A DNA stretch of 64,000 bases from Lysobacter spongiicola DSM 21749 (GCF_900167055.1 NZ_FUXP01000001.1:124001-188000), one strand, 5' to 3'. Numbered from the stretch's first letter, positions 26,115-35,640 are shown. The notes: generated from the letters alone by a model not told the origin. A program made the numbers and translations.

Positions 26115-27035
26115 TCAGCCCGCGGCCCCCTGCAGTTCCGTCCCCACCTGCGAATCCCACGCACGCAACGCATTCTCGACAGCGTCGATGCCGCGCACCG
26201 CGGCGTTGGGATCCAGTTCGATGACCGTGTCCAGTTCGCTGTGGATCACTTCCATCAGCCTGGGGGTCTGTTCCGGAGGCGTGCCGGCGTAGGCGGCCAG
26301 GATCCCGTCGATCTCTTCGCGACCGACCAGTGCGAACGATGCCGCCGGCCAACCGGCCTTGCGGAACGCGAGGTGGTCGGTGGGCGGGTAGTTGTCTGCC
26401 GCCGACAGTTCAAGGCCTACCGTATCTGCCGCGCTGCGGCTCGAAGCGAGCAGGGGATGTTCGGGCCCCGGCGGCGACATCCACAGGGTGTCGCCCCAGC
26501 CGAACACATCGAAATTGACGTAGAGGACGGCCGGCGCGTTGTCCTGGGCGACGAAGGCGCCGGCGCCGAGCAGCCCGCGCTCCTCCTGGTCCCAGAAGCC
26601 GACGACCACCCGGTGGTGCTCGAGCGGATCCGACCCGAACCGCTCTGCCAGCTCGAGCACCACCGCGCTGCCCGATGCGTTGTCGACCGCACCGTTTCCG
26701 GAATCCACACGATCGGAATGCGCGCCGAGCAGGAGCATCGGTGCATCGGCGGGACCGCCAACCTCGGCCAGCAGGTTCTCGCCCGGGCCGTGTTCGCTGT
26801 CGAAGTTTTCCGCGCGGGCTTCCAGACCGATCGATGCAAGTTGCTGGCGGATCGCTCCGCGGCGGGCAGCATTGTCATCCTCTTCGGCGATATCCGAGAC
26901 CACTTCCAGCCACTCCGTGGCAGCCTGGCTGGTGGGCACGATTGCTTCGGAGGCCGGTGCGACCGTCGAGGAGGGCGAGCAGGCGCAGAGCAGGGCTGTG
27001 ATGGTGCCGGCGAGGAGGGCGCGGGGTGGCTGCAT
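26115..27035 (-). CDS. M28-family metallopeptidase lipoprotein
   Basis: A 306-aa zinc aminopeptidase-like protein. The signal peptide ends in a lipobox (LCAC, Cys19), so it is probably lipid-anchored in the envelope. The M28 metal-binding pattern is visible: GAHSDRVDSGNGAVDNASGS (His, Asp), DQEERGLLG (Glu pair) and DVFGWGD, with the distal His in PTDHLAF. It should remove N-terminal residues from peptides. ATG 27035 has AAGGA upstream. Divergent from the response-regulator gene. Confidence 0.88.
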   Translation of the reverse strand: MQPPRALLAGTITALLCACSPSSTVAPASEAIVPTSQAATEWLEVVSDIAEEDDNAARRGAIRQQLASIGLEARAENFDSEHGPGENLLAEVGGPADAPMLLLGAHSDRVDSGNGAVDNASGSAVVLELAERFGSDPLEHHRVVVGFWDQEERGLLGAGAFVAQDNAPAVLYVNFDVFGWGDTLWMSPPGPEHPLLASSRSAADTVGLELSAADNYPPTDHLAFRKAGWPAASFALVGREEIDGILAAYAGTPPEQTPRLMEVIHSELDTVIELDPNAAVRGIDAVENALRAWDSQVGTELQGAAG

Positions 27036-27110
27036 TCGATGTCCTTGCTTGCGTGGCGTGCGGGCGCTCAGTAGCCTGCGCCGCTGGAGCTTAACTCGCA
27101 GGGGTAAAGG

Positions 27111-27758
27111 ATGACCATCCGCGTTTTCATCATCGACGACCATGCGCTTGTCAGGACCGGCATGCGCATGATTCTTTCCGGCGAAGTCGACATCGAGGTC
27201 GTGGGCGACGCCGAAAGCGGCGAGCTCGGCCTGCCGCTGGTCCGCCAGCTCAAGCCCGACGTCGTGCTGTGCGACCTGCACCTGCCCGGGGTCAGTGGGT
27301 TGGAAGTCACCGAGCGCATCGTCAAGGGCGACCACGGCACGCGGGTCGTCATCGTGTCCGTGCTTGAGGACGGCCCGATGCCACGCCGCCTGCTGGAAGC
27401 CGGAGCCTCGGGTTACGTCGGGAAGGGCGGGGATGCCACCGAGCTGTTGCGCGCCGTCCGCGACGTGGCGCAGGGGCGACGCTACCTGGCGTACAGCATC
27501 GCCCAGCACCTGGCGTTGTCCGGGTTGGGCAGCTCGGGTTCCCCGTTCGACGAGCTGTCGCCGCGCGAGCTGGAGATCGCGCTGCTGCTGGCCCAGGGCC
27601 TGCGGCAGGAAGAAATCGCACGGCGGTTGAGCCTGAGCCCGAAGACGATCAACACGCACAAGAGCCGGCTGTTCGAGAAGCTGGAAATCACCGACACCAT
27701 CGCGCTCGCACGGCTGCTGGGACAGTACGGGTTGGCGGAACCCGCCATGGCCCTCTAA
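27111..27758 (+). CDS. GacA/UvrY-type NarL-family response regulator
   Basis: A 215-aa two-component response regulator. The receiver domain (1-120) has the acidic pocket Asp9-Asp10, phosphoacceptor Asp55 (VVLCDLHLPG) and Lys in GYVGKGG. The output domain (about 148-210: LSPRELEIALLLAQGLRQEE, LSLSPKTINTHKSRLFEKL) is a LuxR/NarL helix-turn-helix. The whole resembles GacA/UvrY, which in gammaproteobacteria activates small RNAs that titrate CsrA/RsmA. The cognate GacS-like kinase is not in the window. In many relatives uvrY lies upstream of uvrC; here they are about 24 kb apart. GacA identity is likely but unproven. Confidence 0.87.
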   Translation: MTIRVFIIDDHALVRTGMRMILSGEVDIEVVGDAESGELGLPLVRQLKPDVVLCDLHLPGVSGLEVTERIVKGDHGTRVVIVSVLEDGPMPRRLLEAGASGYVGKGGDATELLRAVRDVAQGRRYLAYSIAQHLALSGLGSSGSPFDELSPRELEIALLLAQGLRQEEIARRLSLSPKTINTHKSRLFEKLEITDTIALARLLGQYGLAEPAMAL

Positions 27759-27784
27759 CGGGACGTCCCGGGACGTACAGACAT

Positions 27785-27817
27785 AAAAAAGGGGCCGCGC
27801 GAGCGGCCCCTTCCTTG
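27785..27817. terminator. Bidirectional terminator between the response-regulator gene and rne
   Basis: GGGGCCGC (27791-27798), GCGA loop, GCGGCCCC (27803-27810). AAAAAA precedes and TTCCTTGTT follows, so it can end both the plus-strand response-regulator transcript and the minus-strand rne transcript. Confidence 0.85.
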
Positions 27818-27836
27818 TTGTCATGCCACCGCGCGA

Positions 27837-30800
27837 TCAGGCGCGGCGATCATGGTCTCCGTCACCGCCAGGCGTGTCCTGCGTGGATGCGCGGGTGCCA
27901 GCATCGCCTTCGACTGCGGCTTCGGCGGCCGGTGCTTCCGGCTCCTGCTGCTGCGTGTCGAACAGGCCGGCGGTGTGCTTGGCGATGCCGTTGCCGTCCT
28001 GGACGTGGCCCGAGGAGGAACCGGCTGCAGGCGTGGTGCCTGCCGGCGGCGTGCCCACGGCTGATCCCGCTTCCGGCTGCCGGGGCTTCTCGGCTTCCGG
28101 CTCGACCGGGACCGGAGCCGGTACGACCGACTCTTCGACTACGGTGGCGTCGGCGACGGGTTCCGGCTGCGGAACGACCTCTTCTTCCACCTTCTCGCTG
28201 TCGACGGACGACGGCCCTGCTTCCGTGGATGGCGTGCCGGTATCGGCCGCGATCACCGGGCTTGCGGCAGGCGAGGGGGCGTCACTATCGACCGCTGCGG
28301 CAGCCACCGGGATCGCGGCAGCGGCCGCAACCGCCGGCGTTGTCTCCGGTGCGTCGGCTGATGGCGCCTGCGCCGGCTGGTCCGGGCTCGCCTCGTCCTG
28401 CGTCTCCCCGGCCTGCGGCTTCGCAGCAGCCCGCTTGCGCGGCTGGCGCGGTGGCTTGGCCGGCTTCTCTTCCGCCCCGGTGGCGGCCTGGGCGTCGGGA
28501 GCGGCCTGGTCATCGAAGTCGAACTCCGGCTGCGAGCGCGTCGCTACCGGCGTGTTGCCGCCTTCGGTATCGCCGTCATCGTCCAGCAGCGACGTGTCAG
28601 GTCCGTTCTCCTCGCTGGAGCCCGCTTCGCCACCGCCGCGCCGACGACGACGTCCGCCGCGACGACCACGCCGGCGGCGTGCGGTGCCTTCACCGGTACC
28701 TTCGGTGGCCTCTGCAGCCGGTGCGCCGGTCTGGGTGCCGGAGGTGTCCTGCTCGGCCACGTCCTTCTGTTGCTGCTTCTCGTTGTCCTTGAAGTCAGCC
28801 GTGTGCGCCTCGACCGCGGCGGCCGGTGCCACTGCGACTTCCGGCGTGGCTTCGGCCGCGGCCTTCGCCGGCTTCTCTCCACGCGGCGGGCGGGGGCGGC
28901 TTCGGTTGCGTTTCGGCCTGCTGGCCGCGCTCGGTACCTGCCGCGGCGCGCTCGTCGGCCGCCTGTGGCTTGGGCTGCTTCTGCCGCCCCTGCTTGCCAC
29001 TGCGCCCGTTGGGCTTGTCCGAAGCCGCCGCCGGGGCGGATGCGCCGGCCTGGCCGTTGCCACGGCGCGAGTCGTCCCGGCGTCCGCCGTCGCGGGCGCC
29101 CTTGCCGCGGCGCTGGCCGTTGCGGTCGCCCCGGTCATTGCGTTCGTTGCGCTCGCCACGGTCGGTGCGCTCACCGCGTCCGCGCGAGGCCCGGTCCTGC
29201 TTGTCGGAGCCTGCCGTGTCGGGCTGGCTTCCGCGGAAGAAGCGCATGATCCGCTCGACCACGCCGATGGAGTGGGTCGGCGCCACCACGCTCGACACCG
29301 GCGCGGCTGCCTGCGGCTCCGGAGCGGCTTCACGCGGCTCGCGCAGCGGTGCAGGCTGGGCGGGCTTCACGTTGGTCACCGCCGGGGTCGCCGGGATGTT
29401 CAGGTGGGCCTTGGTGAGCGCGTGGGTCGGCAGCTTGCGCGGCGTGCCGCGGTGGTAGCTGGGCCGGTTGGTCTCTTCGCCCATCTCGTTCTCACGGATG
29501 CGCGTGACCTCGTAGTGCGGCGTGTGGAGCTGCTCGTCGGCGACAATGACGATCGGCGCATCGTGGCGCTTCTCGATTTCGCTGAGGGCGCGGCGCTTCT
29601 CGTTGAGCAGGTAGTTGGCGATCTCTGTCGGCGCCTGTACCAGGACCTGTCCGGTGTTCTCCTTCATCGCGTGCTCTTCGGCTACGCGCAGGATCGACAG
29701 TGACAGCGATTCCACCGACCGCATCCGGCCGTGGCCTTCACAACGCGGACAGACCAGCTGGCTGGATTCCCCCAGGCTCGGGCGCAGGCGCTGGCGGCTC
29801 ATCTCCAGCAGGCCGAAGCGCGAGATGCGGCCGACCTGCACGCGTGCACGGTCCTGGCGCAGCGCGTGCTGCAAGCGGTTCTCGACCTCGCGCTGGTGCT
29901 TGTTGGACGACATGTCGATGAAGTCGATCACCACCAGGCCGCCCAGGTCGCGCAGGCGCATCTGGCGGGCCACTTCCTCGGCAGCCTCCAGGTTGGTGTT
30001 GAACGCGGTCTCCTCGATGTCGCCACCCTTGGTGGCACGCGCGGAGTTCACGTCGACCGCGGTCAGCGCCTCGGTCTGGTCGATCACCAGCGCGCCGCCG
30101 GAGGGCAGGCGGACTTCGCGCTCGTACGCGTTCTCGATCTGCGATTCGATCTGGAAGCGATTGAACAGCGGCACGTCGTCGGTGTAGTGCTTGAGCTTGC
30201 GCAGGTTGTGCGGCATCACCTGTTCGACGAACTCGCGCGCCTCGGCGTACATCTCCTCGGTGTCGACCAGGATCTCGCCGACGTCCGGGCGCATGTAGTC
30301 ACGCAGGGCGCGGATGATCAGGCGCGATTCCTGGTAGATCAGGAACGGCGCCGGCTTGGTCAGCGCGGCCTCGGCGACGGACTTCCAGACCTGCAGCAGG
30401 TAGTCCAGGTCCCATTGAAGTTCTTCGGCGTCGCGGCCGACGCCGGCGGTGCGGATGATCACCCCCATGTCGTCGGGGATGGTCAGCGCGTCCATGGCCT
30501 TCTTCAGCTCGGCCCGGTCCTCGCCCTCGATCCGGCGCGAGACGCCGCCGGCGGTGGGGGAGTTGGGCATCAGCACCATGTAACGGCCGGCCAGCGAGAT
30601 GAACGTGGTCAGGGCGGCGCCCTTGTTGCCGCGCTCCTCCTTGTCCACCTGCACCACCACTTCCTGGCCTTCGCGCAGGAGTTCCTTCAGGCCGGCCTTG
30701 TTGTGGTCGACCCCGGACTGGTAGTAGTCGCGGGAAATTTCCTTCAGCGGGAGGAAGCCGTGGCGATCGGCGCCGTATTCGACGAACGCGGCTTCGAGCG

Positions 30801-30954
30801 AGGGCTCCAGCCGGGTGATCTTGCCCTTGTAGATGTTGGACTTCTTCTGTTCCTTCGACGGTTGCTCGATGTCGATGTCGTAGAGGTTCTGTCCGTCCAC
30901 GATCGCGACGCGCAGTTCTTCTGCCTGCGTCGCATTGATCAGCATGCGCTTCAT
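27837..30954 (-). CDS. rne: Ribonuclease E, apparent frameshift in the C-terminal scaffold
   Basis: RNase E initiates mRNA decay and processes rRNA and tRNA. ATG 30954 starts [20 protein letters not shown]. The S1 domain is about 36-120, the catalytic pair is Asp301 (AVDVNS) and Asp344 (VIDFIDM), and the zinc link is Cys402/Cys405 (CPRCEGHG): the catalytic half is complete. The first frame then ends at 28795 (719 aa) with a non-RNase-E tail. From about 28895 to 27837 another frame gives a typical scaffold: [16 protein letters not shown], an Arg-rich [16 protein letters not shown] block and a conserved-looking end. Skipping one base in the run of five G (28892-28896, plus strand) joins them into about 1037 aa. 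It is a sequencing error or a recent mutation that removes the degradosome platform. Confidence 0.9.
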
Positions 30955-31435
30955 TGTTGCGTCCTCGCGCGCTCTGACGCGCGGAACGCCGTGGCGTTTC
31001 GCCTCTGGAACCTGTGCCCCGCCGCCGCGACCGTGTTGCCTGCCGGACGATGTCGCTGTCCCGCGCGCGCTGGCGTTGCCTGACAATTTCCAGCGCTTCT
31101 GCACCACGGCATTCCGCGGGAGCGCTTGTTGCTTTCCAATCTTTCTGGGCCGGCGGCGCTCAGGGCAGGGGCCCTGTCGCCGCGCGGGTCGTGTTCATCT
31201 TCGACCGCCACCCGTGGCGATGGTTCGCCCCGGATACCGGGCGGGACGGGGCTCCACCGATCGCCGCTGATAACATGGCTGCCCCGAAGGCAGGAGTCAC
31301 GCGGGGAACGGAATCGCAGGTCGGGCTTTCGGCCCTGGTTCGACCACAGCCGGCACGCTGACGCGTCGGCGGGACAACTCCCTGCGAAATCAAAACCTTA
31401 TCTCGCGTCGCGAGTGTAACAGATAACCCCTCCGG
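30955..31435. other. Long divergent intergenic region between rne and rluC
   Basis: A 481-bp stretch without a credible gene. The side next to rne is probably a long 5' leader, as in E. coli where the rne leader mediates feedback by RNase E itself (established for E. coli, inferred here). The only compact element I can point to is the nested inverted repeat at 31398-31426. Several GC-rich hairpins are possible but not specific enough to list. Confidence 0.5.
31398..31426. promoter_or_regulatory. Nested inverted repeat upstream of rluC
   Basis: Outer arms TTATCT (31398-31403) and AGATAA (31421-31426) enclose CTCGCG-T-CGCGAG (31402-31414). The symmetrical placement resembles back-to-back weak promoter boxes and could be an operator or a divergent promoter for rluC and rne. 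Function is inferred. Confidence 0.35.
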
Positions 31436-32395
31436 ATGACCCATTCAGAAAGTACGAGCAACCGCCCCGGGGCACGCACCGTCAAGGTGCCCGAAGACCG
31501 CGAGGGACAGCGGCTGGACAACTTCCTGCTCGGGCAGCTGAAGGGGGCCCCGCGCTCGCTGGTCTACAAGCTGGTGAGGTCGGGACAGGTGCGCGTGAAC
31601 GGCGGCCGGGCCAAGGCGGAGCGCAAGCTGGAAGGGGGGGACGAGATCCGCATCCCTCCGGTGCGCGTGACCGAGGAGGGCGAACGCCCGACACCGCCGA
31701 AAGGCTTCATGGACGCCCTGGATGCCGCGATCGTCTTCGAGGATGCCCGCCTGCTCGCGCTCAACAAGCCCTCGGGCGTGGCGAGCCATGGTGGCAGCGG
31801 CATCAGCTTCGGGGCGATCGAGACGCTGCGGGCATCGCGGCCGGGACACACCCTGGAGCTGGTGCACAGGCTCGACCGGGACACCTCCGGCCTCCTGATC
31901 GTCGCCAAGAAGCGCTCGGCGCTGACGGAAATGCAGGCGCTGATGCGCGAGGGGGGCGGCATCGCCAAGCGCTACATGGCGCTGTTGACCGGCCGGATGC
32001 CGGACGGTGTCATGACGGTGGACGCGCCTCTGCACGTCGGGCTGCGACAGGGCGGCGAACGCCACGTACAGGTCAACCGGGCCGGGAAGGCATCCCTGAG
32101 CCACTTCCGGGTGCTCGAGCGCCGCGGGGGGCACTCCTACTGCGAGGTCCGCATCGAGACCGGGCGCACCCACCAGATCCGCGCCCACGCCCAGCACATC
32201 GGACACCCTGTCGCCGGGGACGACAAGTACGGCGACCCAGAGGTCAACAAGCGGCTGCGGGAGCAGGCGGGCCTGAAACGGCTGTTCCTGCACGCGGCGA
32301 CGCTTGAGTTCTCATTGGACGGTGGACGAGCCCACTACCTGCTGGACGCACCGCTGGCGCCCGAGCTGGTGCAGGTGCTAGACCGCCTGGCCTGA
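31436..32395 (+). CDS. rluC: 23S rRNA pseudouridine synthase RluC
   Basis: RluC makes pseudouridines at 955, 2504 and 2580 (E. coli numbering) in 23S rRNA. The 319-aa protein has an N-terminal S4 RNA-binding domain (about 24-85: QRLDNFLLGQLKGAPRSLVY) and an RluA-type catalytic domain with Asp147 in VHRLDRDTSGLL. ETGRTHQIRAHAQHIGHPVAGD is the usual distal motif. The rluC-rne divergent arrangement is conserved in gammaproteobacteria. ATG 31436 lacks a clear Shine-Dalgarno sequence. RluD is the alternative, but the rne neighbour favours RluC. Confidence 0.93.
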   Translation: MTHSESTSNRPGARTVKVPEDREGQRLDNFLLGQLKGAPRSLVYKLVRSGQVRVNGGRAKAERKLEGGDEIRIPPVRVTEEGERPTPPKGFMDALDAAIVFEDARLLALNKPSGVASHGGSGISFGAIETLRASRPGHTLELVHRLDRDTSGLLIVAKKRSALTEMQALMREGGGIAKRYMALLTGRMPDGVMTVDAPLHVGLRQGGERHVQVNRAGKASLSHFRVLERRGGHSYCEVRIETGRTHQIRAHAQHIGHPVAGDDKYGDPEVNKRLREQAGLKRLFLHAATLEFSLDGGRAHYLLDAPLAPELVQVLDRLA

Positions 32396-32407
32396 TGCCG
32401 GCGAGGG

Positions 32408-32833
32408 TCAGCGCGCGTCTTCCAGCTGGAAACATGCGTCCGGGCGTTCCACCGGCGGGGTGAAGGTCACCGGCACCCGGAGGTCGGTCTCCACCGGGCT
32501 GCCGCCACGGGTCCCTGGCCGGAACACCCAATCGGTGACCGCTTCGGCGGCCGCCGAGTCAAGCTGCGGGTGGCCGCTGCTGTTCTCGACGCGGATGTCC
32601 GTGGGGGCTCCGTCGGTGCCGATTTTCAGGATCAGGCCGACCGTTCCACCCACGTCCTGGCATGCGAGCTCCACCGGATACTCCGGCGGCGGGGTATCGA
32701 CTGCTGCGGGCTGGGTCGGCATGACCACGGGCACGGCGTCCCCGGCCTCCTGGTTGCAACCTGCCAACAGCAGGGTCGCCAGCGAGGCCGACAGCAGGAT
32801 GGTGGAGCGGGTGTTCGGGGTGGGCAGGCTCAT
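32408..32833 (-). CDS. Small lipoprotein with TonB_C-like domain
   Basis: A 141-aa protein with a lipoprotein signal (SLATLLLAGC, Cys26) followed by a TonB-C-terminal-like domain: PPPEYPVELACQDVGGTVGL, LKIGTDGAPTDIRVENSSGH, AAAEAVTDWVFRPGTRGG. Two further cysteines (in LACQDV and DACFQL) could pair. It has no transmembrane helix and no Pro-rich spacer, so it cannot act as a normal TonB transducer; a periplasmic-side partner of TonB systems or a receptor-binding protein is possible. It begins 3 bp after the pterin dehydratase stop, so the two are co-transcribed. Confidence 0.75.
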   Translation of the reverse strand: MSLPTPNTRSTILLSASLATLLLAGCNQEAGDAVPVVMPTQPAAVDTPPPEYPVELACQDVGGTVGLILKIGTDGAPTDIRVENSSGHPQLDSAAAEAVTDWVFRPGTRGGSPVETDLRVPVTFTPPVERPDACFQLEDAR

Positions 32834-32836
32834 CGT

Positions 32837-33178
32837 CTACTCCGTCAAGGCGTCGGCTTTCGCCGCACAGATGAAGTCGTTCTCGCTCAATCCGCCCACG
32901 TCGTGGGTGGAATAGCGGACCACGCAGCGATCGTAGTGCACGCTCAGGTCCGGGTGGTGGTCTTCGCGGTGGGCGATGAAGGCGAGGGCGTTCACGAAGG
33001 CCATGGTGCGGTGGTAGTCCTCGAAGCCGAACTCCTTGCGCAGCGCGTGGCCGTCTTCGACCACGTGCCAGCCCGGCACTTCCGGGAGCAGCTCATTGAC
33101 CCGCGCCTGGGTGAGCTTGTGCTCGATGCCGCGGCGGGGGATGCAGTGGGCCTGGGAGAGGGGGATCAGGTCGGTCAT
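32837..33178 (-). CDS. phhB: 4a-hydroxytetrahydrobiopterin dehydratase
   Basis: A 113-aa pterin-4a-carbinolamine dehydratase, which recycles the pterin cofactor of phenylalanine hydroxylase and may also act in molybdopterin-related metabolism. The signature [20 protein letters not shown] holds the catalytic histidines, and [12 protein letters not shown] is the standard C-terminal segment. No phhA gene is in the window. It lies upstream of the TonB_C lipoprotein gene and is divergent from nfuA across 103 bp. Confidence 0.92.
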   Translation of the reverse strand: MTDLIPLSQAHCIPRRGIEHKLTQARVNELLPEVPGWHVVEDGHALRKEFGFEDYHRTMAFVNALAFIAHREDHHPDLSVHYDRCVVRYSTHDVGGLSENDFICAAKADALTE

Positions 33179-33281
33179 GGCGGTACCTTCGGACGGGTCG
33201 CGGCTGAACGGGAAGCGGATCGGCCGTCGACGGTGGAGCGCGCTCGATGTCGTATAGCGTGCAGGCCGTTAGAATAGCGGC

Positions 33282-33878
33282 ATGATCCAGATTACCGAAT
33301 CCGCACAGACCCATTTCCGCAAGCTGATCGAACGCGAGTCCCTGCCGGGGCTGGGCGTGAAGCTGTCCGCGGTGCATGCCGGCACCCCGCGCGCCGACGT
33401 GCGGCTGGAATTCACCGAGCCGGCGGACCTGCAGGGCGACGAATGGGCCGTGGACTGCACCGGATTCACCCTGTGGCTCGAAGCTGCCAGTGTCAGCTAC
33501 CTGGATGGTGCGGAGATCGATTACGAAACGCGCGACACGGGCGGGCAACTGCAGATCCGTGCGCCGAAGATCAAGGGTGTCGCACCCGGCGAGTCGGCTT
33601 CGCTGGTGGAGCGGGTGCACTACATCGTGGAGAACGAGATCAACCCGCAGCTGGCTGCCCATCGCGGCAGCGTGGCCGTGGAAGAGGTCACCGCCGAAGG
33701 CGTGGTGATGCTGCGCTTCGGCGGCGGATGCCACGGTTGCGGAATGGCCGACGTGACCTTGAAGCAGGGCATCGAGAAGACCCTGCTGGAGAAGGTGCCC
33801 GGGGTGACCGCCGTCCGCGACGCCACCGACCACGACACCGGAGCGGCGCCCTACATCAGCCGCGGCAACGTAGCCTGA
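33282..33878 (+). CDS. nfuA: Fe-S biogenesis protein NfuA
   Basis: NfuA carries and delivers [4Fe-4S] clusters, especially under oxidative stress or low iron. The 198-aa protein has an N-terminal degenerate A-type domain (about 1-95) and a C-terminal Nfu domain with the cluster cysteines Cys150 and Cys153 ([14 protein letters not shown]). This two-domain layout is specific to NfuA. The transmembrane repetitive protein gene follows after 16 bp on the same strand. ATG 33282 starts [17 protein letters not shown], the standard N-terminus. Confidence 0.95.
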   Translation: MIQITESAQTHFRKLIERESLPGLGVKLSAVHAGTPRADVRLEFTEPADLQGDEWAVDCTGFTLWLEAASVSYLDGAEIDYETRDTGGQLQIRAPKIKGVAPGESASLVERVHYIVENEINPQLAAHRGSVAVEEVTAEGVVMLRFGGGCHGCGMADVTLKQGIEKTLLEKVPGVTAVRDATDHDTGAAPYISRGNVA

Positions 33879-33894
33879 CAACGGCGTCGCGTCG

Positions 33895-35583
33895 TTGAGG
33901 ATCTCCGCCGACGCACTGATCCAGGCCCTGCAGCGGCGCATGCGGCTGTTCGCGCCGCACCTGCGGCGGCCACCCGGTGAGCTGCCCGCCGGCTGGAAGC
34001 AATGGCTCGATGCGGCTGGCCAACGCCCGGGCCGCGTGTCCGGCGCGGCTGCGGATGAAATCACGGCCGTGCTGGTGCGGCGGGAACCGGCGGTGCCGCC
34101 GAGGGCCTCGCGGGACCTCGGCCGCTGGCAGGCGTTCCGCTCCCTGTGGCTGCAGCAATGGCACTCGGCGGAGCCCGACGACCGCGGCACCCGGATCTTT
34201 GCGGGCGCCACCACGGTGGTGTGGCACGTGGCCATCGGGGCGCTGCTGCTCTGGCTGATGTACCTGGACCTAATAAGCGTCGCCCATCCGCCTGCAAAAG
34301 GGGAGGAGACGGTCATCCAGGTGGAGTACATCGGCCGCGGGACGCCCGAGGAGGTCGGTGGAGGCGAAGCCGAGCCGACGGAGGATCCGACCGATGCCCC
34401 CGCCGCCCCGGCTGCTGCGCCGGATGCCGTTGTTGGCGCCCCGGCAAGCCCCGAAACGACAGCCGAACCCTTGGAACCCGCGGCGCCGGCCATGCCGACC
34501 ATCCAGATCGCGACCGAGATGCCGATCGTGCCGACGACGCCACCCGAGGTGGTCGAACGGGACATCCCCCAGCCGCCGGCGGTTGAACAACCGCTGGTCG
34601 TCAGCGAGCCGGTGCCCGACAGCAGCGAGACCTTCGTGCTGCCCGCGACGACACCGCGGTCCGTGAACCGTTCGATCGAAATGCCGGAAATCGCCGCTGC
34701 CGCACCGGAGGTCCAGGAGATGGAGGTGGCGACAGTCCCCCGTCCGGCGGCGCGGGCGCTTCCACAGCCCGAGCTGGTGCAACCGACGATCGCAGCGACC
34801 GCTCCCGAATTGGCGAGTCGGGACATACCCGTGGTGCCCCGACCGACCGCCCGGCCCGTCGCCCAACCCGAGGTGTCGATGCCCCGGCTGGCCACGCAGG
34901 CACCCGAGCCACGCGTGCGCGAGATCGCCATCGAGCCGGGAAGTGGTGAAACCACGGCCTCCACGGCTGAAACCGAGTCCGGCGAGCGGTCGCCGCAGCA
35001 GGATGGAAGCAGGGCGACGGCCTCCGAGGCGACGCCGGAGGCTGCGGCCAGCACGACCGGCCCCGAGCCCGTCGCCACCGCCGGCGGATGGCCGTCACCG
35101 GAGCGCGCCGACGACTGGGGCATGTCCGACACCGAGACTCCGGGCGGCCAGCAGGGCCAACCGCCGGGTCTTTACAACAGTGACGGCAGCGTCCGGATTG
35201 CAAAGACGCCCGGCTCGGCCTCGCCGGGGCAGCCACCGGGAACGGTCACCGAAGAGATCGCCAACCTCGATCGGGCCGGCACCTGGCTGAAGCGACCGCC
35301 GACCGACTATGAGCCGACCGCCTTCGACCAGTACTGGCGTCCGGACGAGAACTTGCTGCAGGAATGGGTGAGGCGCAGCATCACGACCGTCCGCATTCCG
35401 GTGCCGGGCACCAACAAGCACATCGTCTGCCAGACCGTGCTGCTGGTGGTGGGCGGTGCGTGCGACATCAGCGACCCCAACCTCAATGAGCAGCCCGCCA
35501 CTGCGCGGCCGCCGCCGGACATTCCGTTCAAGCCCGAACTGCAGGAAGACAACGGCAGCGTCGCACCTGGCCCTGCTGGCTGA
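33895..35583 (+). CDS. Transmembrane repetitive protein (TonB-like layout, function unknown)
   Basis: A 562-aa protein of a kind annotated 'transmembrane repetitive protein' in xanthomonads; no function is known. Residues 1-98 are cytoplasmic and basic, and one hydrophobic helix spans about 100-125. A long Pro/Glu/Thr/Ala-rich periplasmic region follows with an imperfect repeat of about 33 residues (VPRPAARALPQPELVQPTI... then VPRPTARPVAQPEVSMPRL). A compact C-terminal domain (about 455-535) contains two cysteines (HIVCQTV, GGACDIS). The layout recalls TonB but the end domain does not look like TonB_C. The TTG start at 33895 is inferred; ATG 33940 is an alternative. An intrinsic terminator follows, so it probably ends the nfuA operon. 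Confidence 0.75.
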   Translation: MRISADALIQALQRRMRLFAPHLRRPPGELPAGWKQWLDAAGQRPGRVSGAAADEITAVLVRREPAVPPRASRDLGRWQAFRSLWLQQWHSAEPDDRGTRIFAGATTVVWHVAIGALLLWLMYLDLISVAHPPAKGEETVIQVEYIGRGTPEEVGGGEAEPTEDPTDAPAAPAAAPDAVVGAPASPETTAEPLEPAAPAMPTIQIATEMPIVPTTPPEVVERDIPQPPAVEQPLVVSEPVPDSSETFVLPATTPRSVNRSIEMPEIAAAAPEVQEMEVATVPRPAARALPQPELVQPTIAATAPELASRDIPVVPRPTARPVAQPEVSMPRLATQAPEPRVREIAIEPGSGETTASTAETESGERSPQQDGSRATASEATPEAAASTTGPEPVATAGGWPSPERADDWGMSDTETPGGQQGQPPGLYNSDGSVRIAKTPGSASPGQPPGTVTEEIANLDRAGTWLKRPPTDYEPTAFDQYWRPDENLLQEWVRRSITTVRIPVPGTNKHIVCQTVLLVVGGACDISDPNLNEQPATARPPPDIPFKPELQEDNGSVAPGPAG

Positions 35584-35610
35584 TCAGCCGAGGCAGGGTG
35601 CAGCGCCCAC

Positions 35611-35640
35611 GAAAAAGCCCGCTACGAGGCGGGCTTTTTC
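35611..35640. terminator. Bidirectional terminator after the transmembrane repetitive protein gene
   Basis: GCCCGC (35617-35622) pairs with GCGGGC (35629-35634), flanked by AAAAA and TTTTT, so it serves both this gene and the convergent cytochrome genes. Confidence 0.9.

Noticed and set aside
27111-27758. Calling the response regulator gacA or uvrY outright
   Set aside because: The domain layout fits, but no sensor kinase or target small RNA is in the window and NarL-family members are numerous; the symbol is left empty.
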